From DATLOJ01 sp035536315 (GTDB lineage: Bacteria; Actinomycetota; CADDZG01; JAHWKV01): a stretch of 47,869 nucleotides of DNA. Positions 1 through 7,894 of this stretch are shown here, piece by piece. A program made the translations under genes and the position numbers. How positions within the stretch are numbered: position 1 is the stretch's first letter; every line of letters starts with the position of its first letter. The notes beneath the pieces are model-generated. The model saw only the letters and a program-made list of their open reading frames with translations, had not been told where the DNA came from and did not search any database. Where the stretch lies: contig DATLOJ010000073.1 in assembly GCA_035536315.1 (NCBI GenBank), positions 1 to 47,869 on the forward strand, in the 5' to 3' direction.

Positions 1-219
1 CGACGCGCGCTCGATGTTGTCTAGAGCAACCAGCTTGCCTCTCTCGAGGCCCAGCCCGACGAGTGAGCCGGCCTTCGCCGACAGTCTCTGGTAACCAGGG
101 TTGGCCTTCACCCGGCTCCAGCTGCGCTGTATCTGCTCGTACCGCTCACGGCCCGCCTTCGAGCCTTTGACGTAACCGAATCCGAAACCGATGATCAGCC
201 CTCGGCGAAAAGATCCCAC
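1..219 (-). CDS. Small YtxH-like membrane protein (C-terminus outside window)
   Basis: The gene runs off the left edge; 73 codons are visible. It starts with GTG at 217-219, preceded on the minus strand by a GGAGG box (226-230) six bases away. The N-terminus is basic (SFRR) and then Gly- and aromatic-rich, followed by GYVKGSKAGRERYEQI. That motif is typical of a widespread actinobacterial family of small single-membrane-segment or YtxH-like proteins of unknown function. After it comes a charged, probably helical region. No catalytic motif is seen. The start is well supported by the ribosome site; the function is unknown. The gene faces away from the glucose dehydrogenase, so the two do not share a transcript. 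Confidence 0.75.
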   Translation of the reverse strand, partial: MGSFRRGLIIGFGFGYVKGSKAGRERYEQIQRSWSRVKANPGYQRLSAKAGSLVGLGLERGKLVALDNIERAS

Positions 220-551
220 GGCGTGCCTCCTGTCAGTTGGGCAAATCGTTACTGATGCAATCTATGCCCATCCCCGGGCGTACTCAAGCGTGCGGTTCTG
301 CGAAGGGAGCCAGGGCCGAAACAGCGATTGACTCTGCATGACTCTTCGTTTCTCTCAGGAGCCACCGGGGGGCTGTTCGCTCTACTCGGGGAACGGGCTG
401 ACGTTGCGTCTATTCTATTGTTCAGGAGAACAGCGCCACTCAGACAGTACTCTGCCGGATGGCATAGACCTCGTTGAGTACAAGTTCGCGGTGGTGTGAA
501 CGCGCTTCTCCGTCGGATTTTCAGCCGCGGACTCGAACTAGGGGATCAAGA
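220..551. other. 332-base divergent intergenic region
   Basis: No convincing gene is seen between the two divergent genes. It must hold the promoters of both. A short inverted repeat, TGTTC AGGA GAACA at about 420-433, is the only clear symmetric element and could be a regulator site. A 53-codon open frame from 339 has no ribosome site and low protein-like character, so it was not called. Confidence 0.4.
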
Positions 552-1628
552 ATGAAGGCAGTCGTAGTTACTCCAAAACAGAAGGGCAGCGGGCGTGTCC
601 AGGATGTTCCTCAGCCCGAGCCTCGCGACGGTGAAGTGCTCGTTGAAACTATCGAAGTGGGTGTTTGCGGTACCGACCTCGAGATCCTTCATGGGCTCTA
701 CGGGGAAGCCCCTCCCGGAGACGACTACCTGATCATCGGACACGAGAACTTCGGAAAGGTTGTGAGCGCGCCTTCCTCATCGGATCTCGCAGAAGGCGAC
801 TTCGTCGTTTGCATAGTCCGGAGGCCGGATCCGGTTCCATGCCCGCAGTGCGCGGCGGGAGAGTTCGACATGTGCTCGAACGGCCAGTACACCGAGCGCG
901 GGATCAAAGGACTCCACGGATTCATGTCCGAGTACTACACGGAGGTGCCCGACTACGTCGTGAAGGTTCCCGGCACTCTGGAGAAGATCGGCGTTCTGAT
1001 GGAGCCCCTGACAGTCGTCGAGAAGGGCGTACTTCAGGCTGAAGCCATACAGCGAAGGATGACCTGGGAAGGCAAAGAGGCAGTTGTGACAGGGGCTGGC
1101 CCGATTGGCCTGATGGCAACCATGCTGCTCCGTTCGAAGGGCTACAAGGTCTTCACTCTGGACCTCGTCGAGCGGGACAGCCCAAGGGCTCAGATGGCGG
1201 AGGCATGCGGCGCCGAGTACGTAAAGGGCGACGAGGAGAATCTGCTCGCTTTGTCCGAACGCGTTAACGGCATCGACCTGATCGTCGAGGCGACCGCAGT
1301 TGCGAACGTCGTCTTCGACTCGATCGATGCCATCGGCCCCAACGGGGTCGTCTGTTTGACCGGAGTGTCGGCCGGGGGGCGGAAGTTGGAAGTCCCGGCG
1401 GACAAGCTCAACCTGGAGATGGTGCTGGATAACAAGGTCGTGTTTGGAACGGTCAACGCGAACAGGACCTACTTCGAGGCCGCGGTCAAGGATTTGGCGA
1501 AGTTCGAGGAGATGTGGCCAGGCCTGTGCGAGAAAATCATCACCCGCCGCGTCCCGGTAGATAACTACGAAGAGGCAATAACCCCGCGGGCCGGTATCGA
1601 CGTCAAGTCGACCGTTTCGTTCCGCTAG
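552..1628 (+). CDS. Zinc-dependent glucose (aldose) 1-dehydrogenase, MDR family
   Basis: A 358-residue medium-chain dehydrogenase resembling archaeal and bacterial glucose 1-dehydrogenases, which oxidise D-glucose to gluconolactone with NAD(P)+. Seen: catalytic zinc ligands C39 (in GVCGTD), H64-E65 (in IIGHEN) and probably E151; Cys at 87, 97, 100 and 108 in the usual structural-zinc lobe; and the nucleotide-binding GAGPIG at 181-186. An open frame extends 78 bases upstream, but the ATG at 552 follows GGGGATCAAG and gives the normal family N-terminus, so the longer form is rejected. The gene ends exactly where the convergent glucosidase ends, with no spacer. A glucose-releasing hydrolase next door fits a sugar role. 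Exact sugar and cofactor specificity cannot be read. Confidence 0.85.
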   Translation: MKAVVVTPKQKGSGRVQDVPQPEPRDGEVLVETIEVGVCGTDLEILHGLYGEAPPGDDYLIIGHENFGKVVSAPSSSDLAEGDFVVCIVRRPDPVPCPQCAAGEFDMCSNGQYTERGIKGLHGFMSEYYTEVPDYVVKVPGTLEKIGVLMEPLTVVEKGVLQAEAIQRRMTWEGKEAVVTGAGPIGLMATMLLRSKGYKVFTLDLVERDSPRAQMAEACGAEYVKGDEENLLALSERVNGIDLIVEATAVANVVFDSIDAIGPNGVVCLTGVSAGGRKLEVPADKLNLEMVLDNKVVFGTVNANRTYFEAAVKDLAKFEEMWPGLCEKIITRRVPVDNYEEAITPRAGIDVKSTVSFR

Positions 1629-4274
1629 CTATTTAGTTTTTGACTTTCGCGTCCTGCTTCCCTTGCGCGGGGTGCTCAGCCCAACTCCTGTGACGATCAG
1701 GTCTGCTACCAGTCCGGTCCACCCGGTCTGGTGAGACGCTCCGAGGCCGTCTCCGTTGTCGCCGTTGAAGTACTCGTAGAACAGAATCAGCTCGCGCCAC
1801 GCAGGGTCGTTCTTGAACAGCTTGCTTGTGCCGTGGACGGGACGGGAGCCGTCCTCCCGTACGAGGAAAATCGATACAAGTCGGCGTGAGATATCCCTTG
1901 CTGCGTCGAACAGGGTCACCTGATTGCCGCTCCCTGTTGGATATTCCACCTTGAACCCCTCGCCGAGAAACGTGTGGAAGACGAGAAGGGAGTCGATCAA
2001 CAAATAGTCGACCGGGAACCAGATCGGCCCCCTCCAGTTCGAGTTGCCGCCGAACATTCCCGAGGAGGACTCAGCGGGCTCGTACTCAACTCTCGCGAAG
2101 ACTCCGCCCAGATCGACCTCGAGAGGCTGATCCTTGTGGACCCGCGAAAGAGCACGAATCCCGAATGGGGAGAGAAACTCGGATTCGTCGAACATCTTTT
2201 CCAGGATTCGTCTAAGACGCTCGGGCCCGACAATCGAAAGAATTCGTTCTCCACGCTCGCCCGTCCGGTCGATGTGCGGAATTACGTCGAGAATCGAGAG
2301 CTTGTCGGAGAGGAACCACAACTCCCTGTCGACGAAGTCGGGCAGCCGCCGGACGTTTTTTTCCTCGAGTACGAGGACTGCAAACAGAACAATCAAGCCG
2401 ACCATAGAGCGGACGCGCAGAGGGACCGAGTCGCCGTTCTCTTTGTGGAGGATGTCGTAGTAAAAACCCTCCGCCTCGTCCCACAGTCCATGTGTAAGTC
2501 CCACGCTGTTGATCCCGGCTGCGATGTAACAGAAATGCTCGAAGAACTTTGTGGTGATGTCCTCGTAGACGGGGTCCTTATCTGCCAGGGTCATCGCCAT
2601 CTGTAGGAGGTTGAGGGCGTACATCGCCATCCACGAAGTCCCATCCGACTGCTCGAGGTAGCCACCCTGGATCGTCGCCGAGCGGTCTATTGGTCCGATG
2701 TTGTCGAGACCCAAAAATCCCCCCTCGAAGACGTTGTTGCCGTCACGGTCCTTCCTATTGATCCACCATGTGAAGTTCATCAGCAGCTTTTGAAATGTCT
2801 TTCCAAGAAATACGAAGTCTCTCGACCCGTCGATCTCGAACACCTTGAGGCAGGCCCACGCATGGACGGGTGGGTTGACATCTGAGAAGTTCCACTCGTA
2901 TGCGGGGATCTGTCCGTTCGGATGCTGATACCACTCGCGAAGCATCAGCAGCAGCTGGTCCTTCGCGAAGTCCGCGTCTACGTGCGCGAGTGCAACTGCA
3001 TGAAATGCGAGGTCCCAGGCCGCGTACCAGGGGTACTCCCATTTGTCCGGCATCGAGATGACGTCGTAGTTGTCGAGATGTGACCAGCCCACGTTGCGCC
3101 CACTACGTCTTGACTCCGCAGGTGCAGGTCCCGCGGGATCACCCTTAAGCCAGCGCTCAACGTCGTAGTGGTAAAACTGCTTGGTCCACAGCATCCCCGC
3201 AAACGCCTGGCGCATGACCCGAACTTCGTCCTCATTGGCCTGGGTTGGGGCAAGTTCCTCGTAGAACTCGTTCGTCTCGAATCGCCGGTCCGCAAAGGTC
3301 TCGTCGAATTCCTCTTCGAGGTCTCCGGTTTCCTGATCGGTGAGCCGCAGACGAAGCTCGACCGTTTCGCCTGCCGGTACTTCGAGCCGGTACCGAACCG
3401 CGGCCTTTGTGCCAGTTAGGGCGGGGTTGACCGTTGCCGCTCCGGAGACGACGTGGTCGTTGATCCCGTCCTTCGGATATTTGGGGGATGGAGTTGATCC
3501 CCAGAGCTTTGCTGCGTTTGTCTCGTTATCGCAGAAAAGCGGCTGTGGCTCATCGCCGGCAAATAGCGTCCTTTTGCCAAGCGAGTGATGCTCGGCTACG
3601 ACGCCATCGCCCTCCAAGCGAATCGAAGGTTTGCGTGCGTCCAGTCCCCATGACCACGTGTTGCGGAACCACAGCGTTGGAAGGACGTCGATGCCCGCAT
3701 CATCAGAGCCGCCGTTTCTGACGGATATGAGTATGCAGATGTCTTCTGGAGAACTCTTTGCGTATTCGACCGTCACCTGGAAGTAGCCGCTTTCGAAAGC
3801 TCCCGTCTCCTCCAGCTCGAACTCTGGGTCGTTACGACTTCTTCTGTTCTCTTCGACAAGCCCTTCGTATGGGAACTCGCTCTGCGGATAAAAGTAGGTC
3901 CACCTCATGTACGAATGGGTTGGCGTGGAGTCGACGTAGAACCAGTGCTCCTTGGGGTCTTCTCCGTGGTTGCCCTGCGGGTTGGTCAAGCCGAAGATGC
4001 GCTCTTTGAGAATCGGGTCCCGTCGGTTCCACAGAGCGATGGCAAAGCAAAGGATCTGGTGCGTGTCACAGATTCCGGCCAGTCCGTCCTCGCTCCAGCG
4101 ATACGCTCGGGAGCGGCTGTGTTCGTGAGGAAAATGCCCCCACGCGTCGCCGTCCGGGCTGTAGTCCTCTCTGACCGTCCCCCACGCCCGTTCGGCGAGA
4201 TAAGGACCCCACCTCTTCCAGGGGACCTTCTTGTCGGCGGCCTGCTTGAGGCGAGCTCTTTCTGGGTTGGCCAT
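1629..4274 (-). CDS. GH63-type glucosidase (MGH1-like glycoside hydrolase)
   Basis: An 881-residue protein of the bacterial GH63-like glucosidase group with an (alpha/alpha)6 barrel. Recognisable blocks are YPWYAAWDLAFH, GQIPAYEWNFSDVNPP, NSNWRGPIWFPVDYLL and, near the C-terminus, GASHQTGWTGLVADLI. These carry the acidic residues that in the family hydrolyse terminal alpha-glucosides by inversion. No signal peptide is seen, so it is probably cytoplasmic and acts on internal glucosylated compounds. An in-frame GTG at 4325 lies only 12 bases past the tRNA-Asn 3' end and has no ribosome site; the ATG at 4274 gives the usual MANPERARL start and was chosen. It abuts the convergent glucose dehydrogenase. 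The physiological substrate is unknown; glucosylglycerate- or trehalose-like compounds are only guesses. Confidence 0.85.
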   Translation of the reverse strand: MANPERARLKQAADKKVPWKRWGPYLAERAWGTVREDYSPDGDAWGHFPHEHSRSRAYRWSEDGLAGICDTHQILCFAIALWNRRDPILKERIFGLTNPQGNHGEDPKEHWFYVDSTPTHSYMRWTYFYPQSEFPYEGLVEENRRSRNDPEFELEETGAFESGYFQVTVEYAKSSPEDICILISVRNGGSDDAGIDVLPTLWFRNTWSWGLDARKPSIRLEGDGVVAEHHSLGKRTLFAGDEPQPLFCDNETNAAKLWGSTPSPKYPKDGINDHVVSGAATVNPALTGTKAAVRYRLEVPAGETVELRLRLTDQETGDLEEEFDETFADRRFETNEFYEELAPTQANEDEVRVMRQAFAGMLWTKQFYHYDVERWLKGDPAGPAPAESRRSGRNVGWSHLDNYDVISMPDKWEYPWYAAWDLAFHAVALAHVDADFAKDQLLLMLREWYQHPNGQIPAYEWNFSDVNPPVHAWACLKVFEIDGSRDFVFLGKTFQKLLMNFTWWINRKDRDGNNVFEGGFLGLDNIGPIDRSATIQGGYLEQSDGTSWMAMYALNLLQMAMTLADKDPVYEDITTKFFEHFCYIAAGINSVGLTHGLWDEAEGFYYDILHKENGDSVPLRVRSMVGLIVLFAVLVLEEKNVRRLPDFVDRELWFLSDKLSILDVIPHIDRTGERGERILSIVGPERLRRILEKMFDESEFLSPFGIRALSRVHKDQPLEVDLGGVFARVEYEPAESSSGMFGGNSNWRGPIWFPVDYLLIDSLLVFHTFLGEGFKVEYPTGSGNQVTLFDAARDISRRLVSIFLVREDGSRPVHGTSKLFKNDPAWRELILFYEYFNGDNGDGLGASHQTGWTGLVADLIVTGVGLSTPRKGSRTRKSKTK

Positions 4275-4336
4275 CAAGGCGGAGGTTAGCTCAATGGCGA
4301 TTCTTCCCGCCTTGGCGGGAGTCACGGGTTGCAGAG

Positions 4337-4409
4337 CTCGGGGGGCGGGACTCGAACCCGCAACCTATTGATTAACAGTCAACCGCGCTGCCAGTTGCGC
4401 CACCCCCGA
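4337..4409 (-). tRNA. tRNA-Asn (GTT)
   Basis: A 73-base cloverleaf. Acceptor TCGGGGG pairs with CCCCCGA, D stem GCGC/GCGC, anticodon stem GTTGA/TCAAT around loop CTGTTAA (anticodon GTT), T stem GCGGG/CCCGC around TTCGAGT, discriminator G. No CCA is encoded. Confidence 0.95.
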
Positions 4410-4436
4410 ATGTGGGTAATCGAGGATAGCACCGGC

Positions 4437-5270
4437 TTACTTGAGGATTCGCTTCTCGAGGTGCCTGGCTGCAACAAACAGCCCAGCAAGAGTCATGGCG
4501 ACCAAGTAAGCGATGTGCAAGGCAAGCTCCGGCCCGATCGTTCCGGTCGTAAGGCCCCTCAGCAGCTGGGCCCCGTGGTAAAGCGGGGTGAGCTGGACGA
4601 CGATCTGCAGAGGTACGGGGTAAACCGAGATCGGAAAGAAGGTGCCCGAGAGCAGGAACAAAGGCATCACGATGAAACCCATCACTGTGTCCAGGTGCTG
4701 GATCTTTGAAGCGAAGCTGGTGATTGCAATTGCCATCGCTGCGAATGCGAGGGAGACCAGAAACGCTGCGGGCAGGGCGGCGAGGGCCCACCATGACTGG
4801 GTAAGGTCCAGGACTGCCATGACAACGAGGAAACCGGCGGCGTAGAGGACTCCTCGGAACTGGGCCCACAGCATCTCTCCGAGGGCAACGTCCCTCACGC
4901 CCATAGGCGTCGCGAGTATGCCGTCGTAGGTTCCTTGAAAGTTGAGCTTGAAGAATACGTTGAAGAACCCGTCTGTGATCGCCCCGTTCATGCAGGATGC
5001 GGCGAGCATTCCTGGTGCGACGAAGGCCGCAAAGGGAATCGTGCGGCCCCCTGTGTCCACCTGACCTACCATCGAACCGACGCCGTAACCAACTCCGAGC
5101 AAAAAGAAGATTGGCTCGAAGAATCCAGAGAAGATGACCATCCAGCCCTTGCGGTAGACGGTCATGTTGCGTTCGAACAGGCGCGTTGCTCTCTTCAGAG
5201 AGGCTGGGTATGCCGGCCCCCGGGACGGCGGAGAGGCCGGCCTGGGTGGGGCCTCGGTCTGCACGCTCAA
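4437..5270 (-). CDS. ABC-2 type transporter permease (second permease of operon)
   Basis: A 277-residue membrane protein of the ABC-2/NodJ-DrrB type. It has about six hydrophobic segments, the conserved cytoplasmic block ILATPMGVRDVALGEMLW, and the late segment LFLLSGTFFPISVYP typical of this family. A Pro-rich N-terminal tail of about 25 residues precedes the first segment. The start is TTG at 5268-5270, overlapping the TGA stop of the upstream permease (TTGA), which suggests translational coupling; a GTG two codons further in is possible. It forms an exporter with the neighbouring permease and ATPase. The pair of different permeases suggests a heterodimeric pore. Substrate is unknown; drugs, lipids or glycans are all precedents in the family. 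Confidence 0.85.
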   Translation of the reverse strand: MSVQTEAPPRPASPPSRGPAYPASLKRATRLFERNMTVYRKGWMVIFSGFFEPIFFLLGVGYGVGSMVGQVDTGGRTIPFAAFVAPGMLAASCMNGAITDGFFNVFFKLNFQGTYDGILATPMGVRDVALGEMLWAQFRGVLYAAGFLVVMAVLDLTQSWWALAALPAAFLVSLAFAAMAIAITSFASKIQHLDTVMGFIVMPLFLLSGTFFPISVYPVPLQIVVQLTPLYHGAQLLRGLTTGTIGPELALHIAYLVAMTLAGLFVAARHLEKRILK

Positions 5271-6025
5271 GATGCGAGCCTCTTCGTAAAGCCACGCAGG
5301 GCGAGCCAGTAAGCCGCGCCGAACACCAGCAAGAGGTACGCAAAGTGCGGGACCGACTCGTATGCGGTGAGTGTCTCAGTCGCGAAGCCGCGGGCCAGTA
5401 TCACTCCGTGGTACAGGGGAGTGAGGATCGCTACAGGCTGCAAGTATTCGGGCAAGCGGTCGATCGGGAAGAAAGTCCCAGAGAACAGAAACATCGGAGT
5501 GATGACGAACCTGAAGAGCCAGTTGAACTCGGACCCCGTTTTCGACCTGGCCGTAAATGCCGAGATCGCCGTCGCGAAGACGAGGCCGGTGAGAATGGCA
5601 GCGAACAGAGAGGCAGCCATCCATGGGGTTCTTCCGACTCCGAGAAGAAGCATCACCGCGGCGAATGTCCCGCCGACCATCAGCATCCGCATCGCGAGCC
5701 AGCGAATCTCGCCCGCGAACAGGTCTTTCACGGAGATGGGCGTTGCCAGGATTGCTTCATAGGTCCGTCTCCACTGGATCTTGCCGAGGAGCGGATAAGT
5801 CGACTCAAAGGTCGCAGTCTGCATACATGCAGCCGCGAGCAACGCTGGCGCCAGAAACGCGAGATAGCCACGGCCCCCGGGGGCATCGGCACCGATGAGC
5901 TTTCCTACTCCAAAACCAATGGCGCTCAGGAACAGAAGCGGCTGAAAGAAAGAAAAGAACACCCCGCTGCGCCAGGTGCGCGCGTAAACGCGTGCGTTTC
6001 TGTAGAAGACGCGGTTTGCTCTCAC
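5267..6025 (-). CDS. ABC-2 type transporter permease (first permease of operon)
   Basis: A 252-residue ABC-2 permease, a divergent paralogue of the next gene. Both share the pattern FFQPLLFLSAIGFGVGKL / FFEPIFFLLGVGYGVGSM, the ILATPISVKDLFAGEI block, the FSGTFFPI segment and LTPLYHGVIL. Six membrane segments are likely. It starts with GTG at 6023-6025, overlapping the TGA of the ATPase gene (GTGA), and its own stop overlaps the next permease start. The tight stops and starts show a single operon of ATPase, permease, permease. It probably forms a heterodimeric export channel with the downstream permease. Confidence 0.85.
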   Translation of the reverse strand: MRANRVFYRNARVYARTWRSGVFFSFFQPLLFLSAIGFGVGKLIGADAPGGRGYLAFLAPALLAAACMQTATFESTYPLLGKIQWRRTYEAILATPISVKDLFAGEIRWLAMRMLMVGGTFAAVMLLLGVGRTPWMAASLFAAILTGLVFATAISAFTARSKTGSEFNWLFRFVITPMFLFSGTFFPIDRLPEYLQPVAILTPLYHGVILARGFATETLTAYESVPHFAYLLLVFGAAYWLALRGFTKRLAS

Positions 6026-6957
6026 TCGACCAGCGTTCGGCCCGTTACTTGAAGGAAAACGTCCTCGAGTGTGGATCGTCGGACCAGAGCGCTCAGGGTC
6101 TCAACCCCGCGTGAGTGAAGGAATGCCAGCGACTTCTCGCCGTCTTCGGTGTAAAGAAGGAAACGGTCGGGCAGTTTCTCGATCCGCTCCGAGGCTTCCT
6201 CCAGAAGCCCGTCGAGACTGGCCGTTTGTGCGTCGCTCAAGCGAAGCTCGAGAACCTCTTTAGAAACCGAAGAGTCGATGAGCTGTCTAGGTGTTCCCTC
6301 GGTGACGATCTTGGCCTTGTCCATCACAACTAGCCGGTCGCACAGCTGCTCGGCCTCGTCCATGTAATGAGTGGTGATCACCAAAGTCACGCCTTTTTGC
6401 TTGAGCCTGTAGAGCCTCTCCCACAAAAGGTGCCTTGCCTGGGGATCGAGACCCGTGGTCGGCTCGTCGAGCAGGATGAGGTCGGGTTCGTTGATGAGAG
6501 CCCTGGCGATCGTGAGTCTTCTGCGCATGCCGCCCGAAAGGGATTCGACTTCCGCCTCCGCCTTTTCGGTTAGCTGAACGAAGTCGAGAAGCTCGTCGGC
6601 CCTCTTTCGAGCCTCGTGTTTGGAAATGTCGAAGAAGCGCGCGTAGATCTCGAGGTTCTGGCGGACTGTCAGCTCGGCGTCGAGATTGTCGAGCTGAGGG
6701 ACTACTCCAATGCGTGCTTTGATCTGCGAGGCGTGCGTTCGTGGAGACATCCCGGCGACGCTCATTTCTCCCGCAGTCACCGGCGACGCGCAGCCGATCA
6801 TCTTCATCGTCGATGTCTTGCCGGCGCCATTGGGGCCAAGGAAACCGAAGGCCTCGCCCCTGTGGACGTCGAAGTCGATTGCGTCCACCGCGACGAAGCT
6901 GCCGAACTTCTTGGTGAGCCCCCGGGCCTTGATGAGCGGTTCAGATGCCGTCTGCAC
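6022..6957 (-). CDS. ABC transporter ATPase, NodI/DrrA-like exporter family
   Basis: A 311-residue nucleotide-binding subunit energising the two downstream permeases. Seen: Walker A GPNGAGKT at residues 41-48, signature LSGGMRRRL, Walker B LILLDEPTTGLDP and the switch His in ITTHYMDEAEQL. A C-terminal extension of about 90 residues after the ATPase core is usual for the DrrA/NodI class. The start is GTG at 6957. No Shine-Dalgarno precedes it, but a TAGAAT box lies 6 bases upstream, which fits a leaderless mRNA. It is the first gene of a three-gene operon in which all ends overlap by 4 bases. Confidence 0.9.
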   Translation of the reverse strand: MQTASEPLIKARGLTKKFGSFVAVDAIDFDVHRGEAFGFLGPNGAGKTSTMKMIGCASPVTAGEMSVAGMSPRTHASQIKARIGVVPQLDNLDAELTVRQNLEIYARFFDISKHEARKRADELLDFVQLTEKAEAEVESLSGGMRRRLTIARALINEPDLILLDEPTTGLDPQARHLLWERLYRLKQKGVTLVITTHYMDEAEQLCDRLVVMDKAKIVTEGTPRQLIDSSVSKEVLELRLSDAQTASLDGLLEEASERIEKLPDRFLLYTEDGEKSLAFLHSRGVETLSALVRRSTLEDVFLQVTGRTLVE

Positions 6958-6963
6958 GCAGAG

Positions 6964-6969
6964 ATTCTA
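6964..6969 (-). promoter_or_regulatory. Probable -10 box of ABC exporter operon (leaderless start)
   Basis: On the minus strand TAGAAT ends six bases before the GTG start of the ATPase. A TTGAGT (6985-6990) lies 15 bases further upstream as a possible -35. Absence of a ribosome site and this spacing are the usual picture of leaderless transcripts in Actinobacteria. This is pattern reading only. Confidence 0.45.
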
Positions 6970-7106
6970 GTGGGCCCAATAGTGACTCAAGAAAGCGCTA
7001 GCCCGTTTGGCCCGGCTCTAGTCATTTATGGCCAGTGATAGTTGGCAATTCAGAGCTATCAGATCGATCGCCCGCCGGGACGATTGATTCTTTGACCAAA
7101 CAAACT

Positions 7107-7190
7107 GGTTCTGAGGACGAAAAGGCAAAACCGGGGAAACCCGGCGACGCAAAGCTAAAGGGCCCCACGAGGGCAGCCAGCTGCCGAACC
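7107..7190 (+). ncRNA. Cyclic di-GMP-I (GEMM) riboswitch aptamer
   Basis: The core matches the GEMM consensus in order. There is GGCAAAACC (7124-7132), then a P2 hairpin CCGGG-GAAA-CCCGG (7131-7144) with a GNRA tetraloop, then the hallmark GACGCAAAGC (7146-7155). Next comes a variable arm, and GGCAG-CCAG-CTGCC (7172-7185) followed by GAACC. P1 can close as GGTTC (7107-7111) with GAACC (7186-7190). These elements bind c-di-GMP in characterised members. It lies 44 bases upstream of the CAP-domain gene and is followed by a hairpin that covers that gene's ribosome site. Confidence 0.85.
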
Positions 7191-7211
7191 GAAACGCTTT
7201 TCGCCGACGAA

Positions 7212-7225
7212 CCTCCAAGTGGAGG
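7212..7225 (+). promoter_or_regulatory. SD-sequestering hairpin, riboswitch expression platform
   Basis: CCTCC (7212-7216), AAGT, GGAGG (7221-7225) form a perfect five-pair stem that buries the Shine-Dalgarno of the ATG at 7235. A second GAACC copy at 7209-7213 overlaps the anti-SD strand. It could compete with 7186-7190 for GGTTC at 7107-7111. If so, ligand binding would close P1, free the anti-SD strand and turn translation off. The hairpin is directly visible; the switching logic is inferred. Confidence 0.65.
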
Positions 7226-7234
7226 AGATGTCAA

Positions 7235-7834
7235 ATGGCACACGCAATCAACATTCGAAAGATCCTGGCCGGATTCATCCTGATGGCGGTCATCGCCATG
7301 ATCGGCGAGATTGCCCTTGCGCAGCCCGCTCAGGCGGACACCTACAGCGATGAGGCAGCTTTTTACAACCTTTTGAATCACGAGCGAGGGGCCAACGGCC
7401 TTGCTCCGCTCGCATGGGACCCCGCCCTAGTTCACAACGCGAGGGCTCAGTCGGAGCGGATGGCAGCGAGCTTGACGATCTTTCACAACGCGAACCTCGC
7501 AGGTGACTTCGCCGGCGGAGGCTGGACTGCTCTCGGCGAGAACGTCGGAGTAGGTATGGACGTTGGCGGCTTGCACCACGCGCTGGTGTTCTCCCCCTCA
7601 CACAGGGCCAACATCCTTGGGGACTTCGACAGGGTGGGCATGGGAGTTGTTCATGCAAACGGGATGATCTATCTGACTCAGGTGTTCATGAAGACCGGTG
7701 GCTCCTCGGAAGTGGGGGCCGGAGACTCAGGCGGAGGCACAGCAACGGTCCGCAGCTGCAAAAAGGTCAAGGGCCGGAAAGTCTGCAAGAGCGTCAAGAA
7801 GAAGAAGATTTCAAAGAAGAAGAGGCGCCGCTAA
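7235..7834 (+). CDS. Secreted CAP/SCP-domain protein with polybasic C-terminal tail
   Basis: A 199-residue exported protein. A signal peptide spans about residues 1-34 (hydrophobic LAGFILMAVIAMIGE, cleavage near AQA-D). A bacterial CAP (SCP/PR1, YkwD-like) domain covers about 38-155, with family positions H84 (FHNAN), E102 (GENV) and H123 (PSHRANIL). After a Gly/Ser linker, residues 173-199 are almost entirely Lys/Arg, with Cys at 175 and 184 that could form a disulfide. The tail may bind anionic envelope polymers or nucleic acid. Bacterial CAP proteins are poorly understood; some bind lipids or act in envelope and biofilm roles. It is a single-gene unit under the c-di-GMP riboswitch and ends in a strong terminator. 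Confidence 0.85.
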   Translation: MAHAINIRKILAGFILMAVIAMIGEIALAQPAQADTYSDEAAFYNLLNHERGANGLAPLAWDPALVHNARAQSERMAASLTIFHNANLAGDFAGGGWTALGENVGVGMDVGGLHHALVFSPSHRANILGDFDRVGMGVVHANGMIYLTQVFMKTGGSSEVGAGDSGGGTATVRSCKKVKGRKVCKSVKKKKISKKKRRR

Positions 7835-7850
7835 AACAGCCAAAGATGAG

Positions 7851-7884
7851 GGCCCGCTCCGGGGCAGGAGCGGGCCTTCTCTTT
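7851..7884 (+). terminator. Intrinsic terminator after CAP-domain gene
   Basis: A perfect 10-pair GC-rich stem, GGCCCGCTCC (7851-7860) with GGAGCGGGCC (7867-7876), has a six-base loop and is followed by TTCTCTTT. It lies 16 bases after the stop codon. Confidence 0.9.
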
Positions 7885-7894
7885 ATGGGATGAC

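Noticed and set aside
420..433. TGTTC/GAACA inverted repeat as an SOS (LexA) box
   Set aside because: The arms are in the opposite order to the GAAC-N4-GTTC gram-positive SOS box; kept only as an unassigned symmetric site.
339..503. 53-codon open frame in the left intergenic region
   Set aside because: No ribosome site, no recognisable motif, and it overlaps the likely promoter area of two divergent genes.
4275..4325. Upstream GTG start of the glucosidase
   Set aside because: It begins 12 bases after the tRNA-Asn 3' end with no ribosome site; the ATG at 4274 matches the family start.
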